This document shows positions 50,901 through 62,785 of a stretch of 64,000 bases of DNA, one piece after another. Both the position numbers and the translations under genes were made by a program. The stretch covers positions 1,612,001 to 1,676,000 of the forward strand of contig NC_064657.1 in the NCBI RefSeq assembly GCF_001723175.1. The letters are read 5' to 3'. A model generated the notes under the pieces. It worked only from the letters and a program-made list of their open reading frames with translations. It made no database searches and was not told the DNA's origin. Origin of the DNA: Penicillium oxalicum (Eukaryota > Ascomycota > Eurotiomycetes > Eurotiales > Aspergillaceae). Each line of letters starts with the position of its first letter. Position 1 is the stretch's first letter.

Positions 50901-51184
50901 TGCCGTAGCTGTATCCATTAGGACCTCGGAAACCCACACCCTGTTGAGAATTATGTGCAGCCAAAGAGAGGAAAGAGGAAAAAAGATGGAAAAAAGGTAG
51001 AAGAAGATAAAAAAAAAGAGAGAATGGAAAGATGCCAAATAGCACTCATCAAAAGTCGAGGAATCAGAAGAAAAGGAAGGACAAAAAAAACCAATTCAAA
51101 GCTCTGGGTGAAATTCGACACTGTCGGTAACGAGGAAAAGGGGCTGGGGGCTGACTGTCGAGTGCACCGTCGCGGTACGGTCAC
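47915..51184. other. Spacer, no gene recognised
   Basis: About 3.3 kb. The first 300 bases are the leader/promoter of the small XYPPX gene; the last 250 are A/G-rich (50950-51100) and belong to the 3' side of the zinc-finger gene. Open frames at 48738-49292 (minus), 49548-49994 (plus) and 50343-50700 (plus) have no family resemblance. Confidence 0.5.
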
Positions 51185-53596
51185 TCACATGACATATGTC
51201 TCCAGCTCCGAAGGCAACTGCTGGCTGTCCATGTAAAAAGGAGCCTGCAGTGTACTGTCGAGGTCGAGAGCCGCGGGGTTTTCAACGAAGCCATCGTAAG
51301 AGTGACTTTGGCCAAGAGCATGGGTTTGTGCGAGGGACTGATTCATCCCATAAGGACCTGACATGCTTGCACGAGGGTTCATGCCCACACTTCTCGTCAT
51401 CGGCGCGGTGGCAGCTTCGTGTTCGAGAGCCAGAGTGCTACTCTCACAATCGGCCGGTAAGGACCCGGCACCATCGTCTGGGTCATTCTCCTCAAGCGCA
51501 TCGGTGGATCGCTCATCGGTCCGTTCGATCGTCTCACGCATCCAGAGCTTCAAAACCTCCATGGGTGGGTGATTTCCACCGCCTTTGCCCCCGCGCTTCT
51601 CACTATCCTTCCCGCGGCCACCACGACCACGCTGACAGGGGTTGAAGTGGGTTCGGCGGAGATGCGCCGCCGCGTTGTAATTAGCGCCGTATCGCTTGCC
51701 ATTTCGGCACGCTTTACAATTTGCTAGAAAACTCTTGTCCGGGGAGATATCCACACAAACCCAGACCTTGCGGACCTGTGCGTGAACCCGATCAATATGA
51801 CGGCGTAACTCATGTTCCCCATGAAATCCCTCGGGTTGATCGTTGCATAGATGGCAATGTGTTTTGGGTCGGGGCGGACGGTGAACCGACGCTTTCGGAA
51901 TCGCAGCCACCTCCTTGGTGGTTCCGTCGGCGGAAGAGATGCGAATCATGCGAGTTGGATCACTAGGGCTTGGCTGAACCTGGACATTCTCTTTGGATTC
52001 ACGTTTTGGCGCGATGGGTCGGGCGCCATGAACAATTTGCTCTTGCGTCCGTCGCACAGCGCGCGACGGAGCAGCTGTGGTAGGAGAGGGATTGCTCCCT
52101 GTGGAGTTGGTAGGTTTCATGTCGACCGCTTCGACAGGAGAATGCGCCCCCATTGATGTGGGGGGTGTTGGTGCCGCGACTGAGATCTGCTGAGGCTGAA
52201 AGGGGGCCGTCAAGGGCGCGGACGAAGAGTATGACGACGGACGCGAGAACAGATATGAGGCGTTTGCATCGAGATCCGAGTACAGCGCGGACGAGAATGA
52301 TTCATGGCCAAAGGGGACCGAGGTTGAGGTCGTCATCCACCCCGGCGGAACTGAGAATGATGAATCTATATCAACGGGTGGTACTACGCGATCCAAACCA
52401 AAATCATTGAACCCGCCGATGATGGTGTCTGTCGTTCCACTGCGGGTCATTTCAACCGCGCCAGCTGGTGGAAATTCGGAGATCGTAGAGGGTTGCCCGC
52501 TGTACGCAGTTGAAACAGATATTGACTGATCTGACCCAAGATTTGCAAGACCGCTGGTCAACGCGGACACTTTACTTGAAGTGGGTACGTTGATTGCGGG
52601 CTGGTAAAAGGGAGTCGTGTTGGTCGAGTTCACAGGATCCTCGAATCGACTCGTAAATTCGGACGGGGAATACTCATTGACCCTGTCATGGACGGTAGCA
52701 AATCGACCACCCAACTCTACTGAGTGCTGATACTCCGGTCGTTGGCGCTGCTGGAATAGAGGGTGTGCTGGGCCCACGGACTGTCGTTTCCTTGTAGGCA
52801 CTTTGGCTGGCAGAGGCCAGTGGGAGGTTGGAATTTGCTGACTCTGGGAGCGAACCATTCCCGGCGTCGATGCGTTCTTCATCGATCCCGGAATCATGAT
52901 CGGTGCATGTCGATAATGTGTCTGCTCTGCTGGCCAGAATGGGGCCTCGTGCGATATCTCCTGGCAGGGGAGGTGGGATGTAGCGTGGTTGAGGTCGGAG
53001 GCCGCGAGGAGATCCGGGGTCTACCAAATGTCAATCCAATGACGGTGGTGTTGGGACGAAGACTCAGCAAAGGAGGGTCAAAGCAGGGAAACAGAGATGG
53101 TGTTGAATGTGGTGCTGATATTGCAAAACGAAGGAAGTTGGGAGCAAGTAACCAAGGTCACACGTACGGTGGCTCGCCGTTTTGCCTTCGGAGGACCAGA
53201 ACCAGAACCAGAACTAGAACCAGAACCAGAGCCGGACCCGGAACTAGAGCCAGCAACTGAGCCTGAACCTGAACCTGAACCAGCTGAACCCGGATCGCGA
53301 TCACGGCCACAAGCGGAAGCTGATGCGGTTTCGGTGGAGGGCAGGGTTCGCGGCGTCACGTCCTGTCGAGATCGTTTCCCCGATTTCCCCGAGACATGGC
53401 CAGAAAGCGGTAGGCTGGGCGCCGAGCTGGATTCACCTTCGAAAGACGGAATGAACTGGTTGAGCTGTTGTCGCCAAAGAAGATGGCGCTGGGTCTCCGG
53501 GAGATGGGCATGTCGAACCAAAAACGCTTCCCTATACGAGGTCATAGCCCGGGTAAACAATTGCTCGTCGTCGTCGATAGCATGTAGCGCCATCAT
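51185..53596 (-). CDS. C2H2-like zinc-finger nuclear protein, probable transcription factor
   Basis: Exon 1 is 53596-53168 and exon 2 53020-51185, total 2,265 nt and 754 residues; an intron of 147 bp has GTACGT and TTGGTAG ends. The N-terminus contains a short helical segment (ALHAIDDDEQLFTRAM) and a Gly/Ser-repeat stretch followed by the basic PPKAKRR, a likely nuclear signal. The middle is Ser/Thr/Pro-rich. Two fingers lie near residues 529-600: CHLCNDQPEGFHGEHELRRH and CKACRNGKRYGANYNAAAHL, the latter followed by RRTHF and an Arg/Gly-rich patch. This finger pair is conserved in a fungal-specific family of unknown role. The ATG at 53596 may not be the true start: coding-like sequence (FDFPPSFTPP) lies just upstream behind a CAG acceptor at 53630. 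Confidence 0.8.
53195..53290. repeat. Coding hexanucleotide-type repeat (CCAGAA/CCTGAA)
   Basis: Degenerate repeats of CCAGAACCAG/CCTGAACCTG inside the first exon of the zinc-finger gene. On the minus strand they encode alternating Gly-Ser; the complementary strand reads Glu-Pro repeats without stops. Confidence 0.85.
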
Positions 53597-54720
53597 GGGG
53601 GGCGTAAATGAGGGAGGGAAATCAAAGATCTGGTCAGACACAAAGCAAGCTCCTCTACCAGTAGATTGACTCTGTGTGATCAGTAGAATGCCGAAGCGAA
53701 AATGTCAAAATCGACACAGCGGTGGGGTATCGGACATGAATCATCAGCAAATAGATGCGCGATAGATTCGAGTTGTACAGTGTCGGTACCCACTACTCTT
53801 TACACCTCATCTGACTCGGTGAGCCATTAGCATTCTGATTGACAATGGCCGGGCCAAGACGATACAGAATTTTCACAGGCCATGCGCCTTCTAACACCAT
53901 AGAATGACGAGAGAGAGATGGGGGGGGGAGACAGACTGCTCACTTACGGGGAGGGGCGGGGGACTTTGAAGGTGAAGATCTAATCAAGTGGTCCCGTTTG
54001 AAGTGGATCTGGGTTTGACAGATTCGACAGGACCGGGGGAAACCAGGAATGATTAAAAGGGCACCGAACACGGTCTCTCGAGTCAAGTTACGGGCAAGAT
54101 GGTGGGAATGAAAAGTGCGCAAGTTGGGTGAAATCGATGCAGAGACCAGCAAGTGTTCCTCGTTGTGAAGGATGAGAAGGGTGAAATTGGGCAGCGGGAT
54201 CGAGACACACGAGGGCCACTCCGTACGGGCGGATCGGGAAACCCAAAAAGTACACGAGTTGCAATCTGAGAGAATCAGAAAAGAAGGAAAAACGAGATCC
54301 GAGATCCACGGCCCTAATCGAGGCAGGTTGCAATTGGGTAGCTGGGGGAAGAAAAGACAAAAGTCCGTCCGGGGACCAAAAATCGTGGGTGACTGGAAGG
54401 AGGGAAAAGAGCGGCAACCCGACCATTCGACTGGGTGTCGAGGATTTGGCGTGTCGAGCCTCGGGAGATCACCGCGACCATCCGGTGGAGGACGAGGTAC
54501 CTCACAGGCTGAGGGGATGGAAGAGACTAGGAGGAAGGCTACTACTAAGGGTCTGGAGAGGTGGCGTGGGCCCTTGGGGATCGAGAGAATCAGTACTCGA
54601 ATCCAGAGAGCAAATGGATTTGCAACGGGACAGATGACCACAATGACAGGAGTGACGAGTGGAGGCGGGTCGGAAAACTGGGAGTTGGGTTGCCGAAAAG
54701 GGTCATCCACGGCCTATTCA
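53597..54720 (-). promoter_or_regulatory. Probable long 5' leader of the zinc-finger gene with a leader intron
   Basis: GTAAGT ending at 53947 and TCTGACCAG at 53630-53638 on the minus strand would define a 318-bp leader intron. Upstream, both strands are open for over 250 codons (minus 53940-54710, plus 54172-54981), but neither product resembles a protein family and the minus frame is dominated by Pro/Ser/Leu as expected of a pyrimidine-rich leader. Confidence 0.4.
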
Positions 54721-57700
54721 ACGGGACTCGGGCAGGAGGAGGGGTTGAATAATGAACGAGGCTCAACCGCCATCACCATGACCAGCCTCCAGGAGACCAC
54801 CTGCACTTGGACGCAATCAGAGGAGCTTTGCTTACTCCATCGGACCACCGCTAGGATTGGTCCTTACCCCGTTGGCCGCCATGACAGGAGGATCATTGAG
54901 ACTGGGTCGCAGAGAGATCACATCGCACTCTCCTCGCAAGAACGAGAGGCCTCAATGGTGGATTGCGGGTTGATCACTTAGTTGGTCATGGCTATCATTG
55001 CGGTTGTGACTATTGCAGCCGCGTAGCCAAGGAATGGACACTTGAATGAGCACAAACCGGCCCGGTTGGGTTGGGTCGTGCCTAAGCATAGCCCGCCCGG
55101 CGACAAACCCACTGTATACTTGTCTGATGGGGAAAATGACGTTCTTCGATCCCTATGAAAACTCGTCGCAGATGAATCGAGTGGATTGTTTATCTTCGAT
55201 CTCGGAGCGGATCGCCCGACAGTGGGAGGGTCCAACGTTCCTGGTTTTTTTTTGAGCGGGTGTCTCGCAGTTCAATGATGTCGTCTGTATGCTTTCAGGG
55301 GACATCACTTTCCCTCCAGAGAGACCGATGATACGGGTTGGAAATCAAATCATCCATCACCGCTCCTTGTGCGGTGTGGTGTCTCTTCAGTAGGTCCGAG
55401 GAACAGGGCCTGGACCCGCCGATCATATTGGGCCACCATCCTCGCGTACGAGAGCATTGGTTTATGGGTGCGTTTCAGGGAGAGAAGGGAGCTTCTCGAA
55501 GGCTTGTTACCGAAAGATGAAAGGCGTCCTCGGTTTCACTCCCTGAGCCACGTTCAACGCGTGCGGTCTCTATCTGACACTTCCCAAGGCACCGTGGGTG
55601 CATCCGTTGCGTCGAGCCGGTAGCTCCAGACTACCATCGCCGCGGTGTCGTGGCGCGACGCGACCGATGGGGCCAGGGGCCTATCCTTGGAAGACACAGC
55701 CTCCATGCTCTCGGGCGGCTGCCCATCCACACTTTGCACCAAAATCTTTCTGGGACTGGGACGGACGGGTGTGCACGGCGCGAGATGCGTAGACTTCTCG
55801 AAACTCTCCTGCGTGCGACGATCGCTGAGTGGATCGGCTGTGGCTCCTCTGGCCGACGGAGAGCCACTGGGGGAAAGTGAGGCGGCGAACCGGATGGCTC
55901 TTCAACTGGTCGACGACTCCATTTTTTCTCTCTTTCATGCACGGTGCGCTGCCTGACAGCGCAAATCGGACAGAGATCGCAACGATGCTCCCGTGGATTG
56001 GTTCCCGCCAGGAGAGGTGGGCTCTTGTTTCAGTCTGGCTAGGCATCGTGGGGTGGTCGAGTCTGCCAGGTCCCCTCATGTCGGGGACTAGAAAGGCCAT
56101 CACACGCTCGACCTGCGATGGACCGTTGCTCAACTCGTGCCTCTGCCATTTCTGGAAACCCACCAGTGCTCTTTGGGAGTGACATTCAAGTCTGGCATTC
56201 ATGACAGCCTTAGTATATACATGTTGGTCCTACCCGTAACTGAGTACTCCAAGCTAAACGGCTACTGACTCTCAGCACCTCGTCAGTAGTCAGCCAGCCA
56301 CTCATGGTTTGTTCAGTCAGGTTCGTCAAATCAACGTAGAAGAATCTGCATTCTACATAACTCTACACCATTTGGACCTCACCTTGGGTATTCCCCGTAG
56401 ACACCCCCAAAAATGGAGGGTTGGTCAGGGATGGAGCCATATGGAGCACTAGTGACCGCACATGGAGATGGTCGCTCGCTTCGATGATTTAGTGCGCCTG
56501 CCGCGCCTGCTTAATCATGGACGGATCTGGTGAATCTCAGGGGAACAGTACTTACTATGGGCATGATGGATCAGATCAGCATTCCGCAGCGTACATACGT
56601 ACCTCGACGAGTCGAGAGGACCTAACAGCCTACTATACATGTGACTGTAGATTCTCCGGACGTGTAAACCAGGGCCAATTCGGAATTCATTTGTCAGCCC
56701 ATGCAGCTCACCCATCTGTGCTAAATTTGCTGTCAACCGATTCAAGCAAGATTCGAAATCTTCTCAAGGACGCAAATGGACCCCTCAGGCAGAAAGACGA
56801 GCTGAGTGGTGACGATGGAACTGTCTCCTCTCCCCCGCCTGAGCGCGTACCACGATGCCACGTTGCCAGCCCACCTGCACGAAGAGAGTCAGTTGGGCCC
56901 CGGTGATCCCCGGGAGTTGGACGGAGCGGTCCAAGCCCACTTCTTCATCGGGAGATCACGTCCATACCAGAGAGCATTTGTACGGAGGCCCAATTGCGAC
57001 GTCAATCGCCAGTCTGGTCGGAAAGGAAGACAAAGCTAGCCCCCTTGCACAATGAGCCTGTGGTGGGAACGAAAGGCAGTCGTTCAATACACACCAAATT
57101 TAGGATCGTTGAAGCCCACCTTCGAACATGCCACTTAAGGTTTTGAAGATGGGGGAAACGAGGTGTAGCTGAGTGGGTGGAAGACAGCACCATCCCGTGG
57201 TTTCACCACGGCGAGTCCCGTCGGCGAACCATGGCTACGCGTTGCGAATGAGGAATGATCCTGTGATGACCATCACGGGGGACCTGAATGCGCTACCTGG
57301 TCAAAGGTGTGCCCCCAGTACAGTAGATTCGCCTGCTGCTGCAGCTTTCTAGACTTGACACGATTCGAAATGTCGACTCAACTCGTTAAAAAGTGCGCCG
57401 ACAATGTTTTTCCGATCGGCGAGGGAAATCCCGGCCGATCTTCAGGGGTATTGATTCGGACAAGACCGACGATCGCGCCTGTGCTGTGGGTCAACGATGA
57501 TGGGAAAACTTCCACTGGTGACCATGCTCGAGTGTACATCGATTTGGTCGTACACACTTTTATCAGCTATCATTGATGCGTCTTCCTGGAGACAACGAGA
57601 ATCGCTGCGGGCATCTTGAGGGAGGGTGTTTTTTTGATCAGGTCACTCATGGGCGGTTGTTGAAGGCCATGCTTGTCTATCTAATGGGTCATATGTTAGC

Positions 57701-57890
57701 AAGTGTACAGTTGTCTGTTCTTCGGAGTGTTTTTGAGTGGATTGCACAAGCTCAAGCCAAAAGTCGATCGTAAGGGGCTACCGTGACGACCAACGCGTAT
57801 CGAAAAATGTGTCATCTGCAGCAGAGTGACAAGAAGCGAAAAAGACCTCCCTGAGGAGAGGGGTGAAAAAGTGAAGAGAGGGCCAAAGAC
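54721..57890. other. Spacer, no gene recognised
   Basis: About 3.2 kb with short open frames on both strands and no family resemblance. No RNA gene was confirmed; a weak tRNA-like stretch at 57155-57235 lacks a proper T arm. Confidence 0.5.
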
Positions 57891-57894
57891 GGAC

Positions 57895-59420
57895 TCACCC
57901 CTGAGGCTTAATATGAATGGGGGTTTCCAAAAGTGACACCGTCGCTTGACTTGATATGGCATGGCTCAAAGGAATGGAGAGGTACTGTACAGAGCCCAGC
58001 TCGTGTAGCGCCAGTCGTCGACGCTGTTGCAGGTTCGATTTTGAGATCACCAGTGACGAAGGTAGACGAAAACAATAAATGGGCATCAGTGCCCTCAATC
58101 TGGTCTGTTTGTCGGGTGTACTCACGATGTTCTCGATGGGACACAGAGCTCTTCTCAAGCTGAGGGAGGTGTATCCATGGGGGATGAAGAACAGTCCAAG
58201 AGAATCAATCAACCACAGAGGGGCTTCGGTGAGTGTCATAGGGAAACCATTCACTCTGAAACTAAAATTCTGCGAGATCGGATGCAAATTGAGCTCTTAA
58301 TGAAATTTTGAACCGATTTCACTGCGAGGTAATTACCAACTGGACAGTCTTGGTATCTTGCGCTTCTCCAAGCTGCAAGAAAAGATCTTACACCGACATC
58401 ATGCAGTGGTGTCATGAATCAGCGTAGAATATCCCGACAATGAAGGATATGTGACTTTCGAGAGGCAGAGGTAGCATTATGAGACCCATTTTCCTCGATC
58501 TTTGAGTGTGGGACTCGATGAAAAGTACATGGTTTGGGCTTTGAAGGATTTTGGTGTGCACCAGAACAAGCGATGAGTTGCAAGCTCTCACGTTTGATTG
58601 TCTTCTTTTCGGACATGTCTCCAAAAATGGCCAAGGCCTCTTTCAAGACGACAATATACGCGTCCACGAGTTCACAGTCGCATTTATCGCATCGGTTTGT
58701 CGTTTGATGGCTCTGGGGGTCGATCTCAGCACCTAGGATTGAGCGGAGTGCGAATTTTGGAGGCGTCTTTTTGCATGCACAGCTGATACGGCATCTGCTC
58801 TTTTGGTGCTGCTGTCAGAAGTCAACGGAGGCCCTCTGAGCTTCGAAGCTTTGCAAACCAGAAAAGCGGAAAATAAAATCCTCACTTTCTGTCTAGGAAC
58901 CCAGGTCAAAGAAATCAAGATTCTTTCAAGATACCTGTGATATGAGTAACAGACACGTCCGATGGGGGTACTGACATAGCCACTGTCGCCGCTTCGACTT
59001 GATTGGGACTTGAAAACATGGCATTCATGCATCTTGCAATATCCCAGTTGAGTAATTCAAAGACATTTCGGAATCAAAAGGTTGAGACCCTTTGGAAGTC
59101 TGCAGGAATTAGATCACACTCACTTGCGAAAGTGTCGTGTGGTGCGAGTCCTCTGGTTTTGTCGGGATGGGAATTGCCGTTGTAGCACGTGCCTGATGTT
59201 CCTGAATCGGAAAAGGAAGGGCAGCTGGACTGATGAATTGTACTTTGTTGATATTTTGCCGAGGAATCTCCAAAACAGGCCTATTATCTTATTACCAGAC
59301 TCGTCAGTGGGGACGAGTGGAAGATTTTCCGCGTGGAGCTTACAAGATGCTGGAAGTTGTGGGGATCGTTACGAGATGTAGTGGGTATGAATGTGGAAAA
59401 GCCAAGATCTAAAGAAGGAG
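57895..59420 (-). pseudogene. Possible broken or unresolved multi-exon gene on minus
   Basis: Several protein-like segments follow each other. One frame from about 59058 to 58935 reads ELLNWDIARCMNAMFSSPNQ and on to SDVSVTHIT, then meets a GTATCT donor. Past a TAGACAG acceptor (58889) the text runs SEDFIFRFSGLQSFEA, a TGA, then RCRISCACKK, NRCDKCDCELVDAYIV and KEALAIFGDMSEKKTIKR, with a stop at 58419. Further down are SARYQDCPVGNYLAVKSVQN and FIKSSICIRSRR. The Cys-rich helix with DAYIVVLKEAL loosely recalls the C-terminal half of AflR-type regulators, but no Zn2Cys6 motif was found and a stop interrupts the frame. It may be a relic, or a gene whose introns I could not place. Function not assigned. 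Confidence 0.25.
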
Positions 59421-59773
59421 GAATTATAAACATTATAAAGCAAAAAAGGTTTCCGCGAGACACGGCTGCGGCTACTGGATCAAGGCAAGCTTAACCACAG
59501 AGCAACGAGATTCGTAGTGTCACAGCCAAATGTTAGATGACCAAATAATTGGTCATAGAATGGATTGGCCTCCCTCGACACCGTTGCAGACTACCTCTTC
59601 GAGCTTCGGTGTTTTCAAAGTCTATATAGGAATGGCATCGCTCTTCCAGATACGGATCGGAAGACTTGACTTGAGTCAGAGACGAGGAGCATCTCCTCCA
59701 TCTCACTTCAACGTCCTTGTCTACTCCCCTCCCTAAATTCCTATAGACCACATCGCGCTCATCATATGCAAGA

Positions 59774-60397
59774 ATGTCTCGATCTACAAAACAGAAGATC
59801 TCGGCAAAGATCTGCCATTTACTGTCATCCCTCGAGTTTAAAAGTCGGCCCAAGGACAATCCTTTCGAGAGGCTTCCATCAGAGCTGATCCTGGCGATTC
59901 TCGCCTCACTCCCCTATGTGGATCAAGTCTGCTTCGCGATCAGCTGCAAGCATATCTTTGAATGTTTTCAGTCCCATCTGGAGAGGCGTGGATGGAAATA
60001 CTGCAAAATTCTCCCTCAGCTCAGAGAGCGCATCATCAGCGAAAGTTCTGAACTAGGATTTCGAGCGAAGCTGCTCCTCAGGCTTTGCAGCAAACACTGG
60101 AAATACTTTGATCACTGCTTCATCCTTCACCAAAAATCTGTGTTACCAAAATTCCTGCTGCTCTGCCAGACTGACCAGCGACCTTGCTTGCCTGACTGTC
60201 CATTTCCTTGCGCACTGAACCACTATGGGTTCATCTTCAAGTCTACGGATTTTTCGACTTGCCCATGCCGAGTCATGACTTTCCACCGCACTCTCAAGAT
60301 AAAACCACAGTGGAAACCAGAAGCCGCCAGTCCCAAATTCGAGAATACGATGGCTGAGGGTGATACTATTTACCTTGGTAGAGCTCCCCCGATGTGA
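59774..60397 (+). CDS. F-box domain protein
   Basis: Single-exon frame of 207 residues. An F-box of about 40 residues sits at 29-67 (NPFERLPSELILAILASLPY, then VDQVCFAISCKHIFECF), the Skp1-binding module of SCF ubiquitin ligases. The C-terminal part has a Cys-rich patch (CLPDCPFPCALNHYG, CPCRVMTFHRTL) seen in small lineage-specific fungal F-box proteins, without LRR or WD repeats. The start ATG has context AAGAATGTC. The substrate is unknown. Such genes expand rapidly in filamentous fungi. The C-terminus after SPKFENTM is unremarkable, and a further 3' exon cannot be excluded. Confidence 0.72.
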   Translation: MSRSTKQKISAKICHLLSSLEFKSRPKDNPFERLPSELILAILASLPYVDQVCFAISCKHIFECFQSHLERRGWKYCKILPQLRERIISESSELGFRAKLLLRLCSKHWKYFDHCFILHQKSVLPKFLLLCQTDQRPCLPDCPFPCALNHYGFIFKSTDFSTCPCRVMTFHRTLKIKPQWKPEAASPKFENTMAEGDTIYLGRAPPM

Positions 60398-61688
60398 AGA
60401 TGAATGGCCGTTTAAATGCTGTATCTCTGAGGACCCCGGTGAAGTCTTGTGCCATCCATGCTACCAAGGCTGCCTCCAGCGTACACGTTTCTCAGATTCT
60501 CGACTGTAGAGTGACTGCCTATCTTCCATTCATCTTGATCCGATTCCATCGTGTCTGCTTTGCTCCTTATGTCGCAGATGGTCTCAGTCTCACCCCCCCG
60601 TTTTCTTGCCCTTGCTCTCATCATGCGTTTGAATGTTTGTTTGAACACGCGAGGACACCAAGGATACATGTCTTGAAAATTTCAATATTCAGCTTGCATG
60701 CTCTTGATTGTTTCAATTAGCGACCATGGAAACTTTGTATGGTAGCTTGCGTTCATTTGTTGTCCGGTAATGGATCAAGGTGTGTGTCACCGGCCAGGTG
60801 GTTCATCAATCCAGTCCTGTCTCTGAGAAGTTGAGCTTTCAGCTCGCTGCTGTAGTCTGGCTCCTTGGATACCTTGACGTACAACGTGAATCATTGGACC
60901 TTCGTATAATTTCCGGTGTCCGATACAGAGCTCGGCCTGTTACCATGGCTCTACAGCACACGAGACTGGCAGTATTCACCGACCTAACCATTGAAAACGG
61001 GGAGATTGCCACCCAGACCAGACATCAAATTGGAATCGGCTCTCTCCCAGAGTGAGTATGGACGGGAGTAGTTTTGGGCTTCGGGCAGTCCAACTCAGGG
61101 TATTGTCCCCTGAGGCCTTCATTGAGCCTCTACCATCGTGCAGGAATACATATCTGTGGTTTAGTAAGGTTGCAAGTAGATGTTATTTATCGATCTCGCG
61201 TATGGATTGGATCAAAAATAGGGCCTAGCAAATGTAAAACATCTTGCACAGGTCCTCATCTGACATTTTATACACTCGAACCTGAAGTCCGCCAGACAAG
61301 AGACTCACCACCAGCAGATCTCGTGAGCCTTGATTCCTCCAGCATCACATGACTCCATCCCATCCCACGTGCCTGTCTCGTCATGTGACGTCTCCTATCT
61401 CCAGTCCGCAACCGCCCCTCCCCCTAACGTCATCGGGCCCAAACAATCAGCAATCTGCCGCCAATTTGGGCGGAGGGTCCCATGCACTGAACAAATCACC
61501 AATTGTAGACTTCCTTGGTGTGAAACGACAACTCCTTTTTTTTCCCCTCCTCTTCAATTTCACCTCCTTTTGCTAGATCATCCACCCCTCAGATGCCTTT
61601 TGGTTAAACGCGCGCATTAATCATCGAATCACTCCAAAAAATCCCACCATCTACTGAATGCTGCTATTATTGGCACGACGGTTCCACC
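60398..61688. other. Spacer between the F-box gene and the SH3BGR-like gene
   Basis: About 1.3 kb. The last 300 bases are C/T-rich leader and promoter of the SH3BGR-like gene. A plus-strand frame at 60394-60720 overlaps the end of the F-box gene and has no family resemblance. Confidence 0.5.
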
Positions 61689-62785
61689 ATGTCTGACTCG
61701 ACTCTCTACCTCTACACCTCCCTGACCGCGGGTTCCTCACATATCGTCACCGCAACCGCTCGAATCGAGACCATCCTCAAAGCCAACAAACTTCCCTTCC
61801 GCGCCATTGACGTTGCGACCGACGAAGCTGCCCGTAAGCTTTGGGGCCGTCGGTCCAAGGGCAAGAAGCTGCCGGGCCTGGTGAAATATGGCAACATTGT
61901 CGGTGTAGGTGACCACTATCTACGGCGGTCTGCGCTGAAATCTGAGCGGAGGCTGACGGCGAAGCTTCACTCGGGCAGGATTTAGAGGAGGTGGAAGAAT
62001 GGAATGAGTATGGCGAGCTTCGCATGATCGTCAACAGTGTCCAGGACCTCGACGGTATGCCCGCGACAAGCAACCCTCTTCCTGTCTCCGACCCCCCCGC
62101 GGTGGAATCGACTCCCCAACGACCCGAAATGACAGCGCCACGAACCTCCACCATTAAAATTCAAAGCCCGCCATCGACCAAGCCAGAGGAAAAGAAGGAC
62201 GACGCGGCAGTTCTTGCGCTTCGCCAGGCGAGCTCTGAGGCTGCCACCAAGGCAAAGAACATGGCTAACGAGAAGAAGCCCGATGTCAAAAAGTCCGAGT
62301 CGACCAAGTCGGATGAGGCTTCAGTCGCGAACCCAGTTCAGTCGGACCAGCCTTCTTCTCCCAAGGCCCATCGTGGATCTGTCGCTCCCGAACTCCCCGA
62401 TCTCGCTCCTGATTCGCCCTCTGGTCCGAAGCGTCCTCCTCTCGTGCCCGAAGTCGCGGCCGTCTCCTCGGCCAATTTCCACGTGGACAACGCGGTGGAA
62501 CTGGGACTCGTGGAGCACCACCGGGGGTCGATCATCTCGGGCAGCGACGAAGCGGATAAGGACCAGGTCGTAACGGAGATTCGCCAGTCCATCTCCGGGG
62601 CCGAGGGGCCATCCGCCTCCTTGGATGCCTTGAGAAAGGAAGCCGCTGGAAAGGACCACGATGAGAGCATCATTGAGGAAGTGCCGGGTGCGGAGGAGAC
62701 GCCAATGGAAGAGAAGACCAAGGGGGAATCGGTCACCACGGCACCAGAGAAGAAGATTGATGTGGAAGAGAAAGCGAAGCAGTGA
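61689..62785 (+). CDS. SH3BGR-like glutaredoxin-fold protein with long disordered tail
   Basis: Exons are 61689-61904 and 61979-62785, total 1,023 nt and 340 residues. The N-terminal 95 residues match the SH3-binding glutamic-acid-rich protein family, a thioredoxin/glutaredoxin fold lacking the CxxC redox pair: LYLYTSLTAGSSHIVTATAR, ILKANKLPFRAIDVATDE and KLPGLVKYGNIVG-DLEEVEEWNEYGEL, the last rebuilt by splicing. The remaining 245 residues are Lys/Glu/Ser/Pro-rich, low-complexity and acidic (EVPGAEETPMEEKTKGE). No catalytic Cys was seen, so a binding rather than redox role is likely; the partner is unknown. The start ATG has context ACCATGTCT. Confidence 0.85.

Noticed and set aside
53940..54710. 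257-codon minus-strand frame as a protein gene
   Set aside because: Pro/Ser/Leu/Phe-rich, no family motif and ends at a splice-donor-like GTAAGT; kept only as a leader observation.
57155..57235. tRNA-like stretch with TAGCTGAGTGGG A-box-like sequence and a CCGTGG/CCACGG hairpin
   Set aside because: No proper B box (GGTTCRANTCC), no matching acceptor stem, and a hairpin loop too short for an anticodon arm.
60394..60720. 108-codon plus-strand frame after the F-box gene
   Set aside because: Overlaps the F-box stop in another frame and lacks any motif; no splice evidence that it is a further exon.
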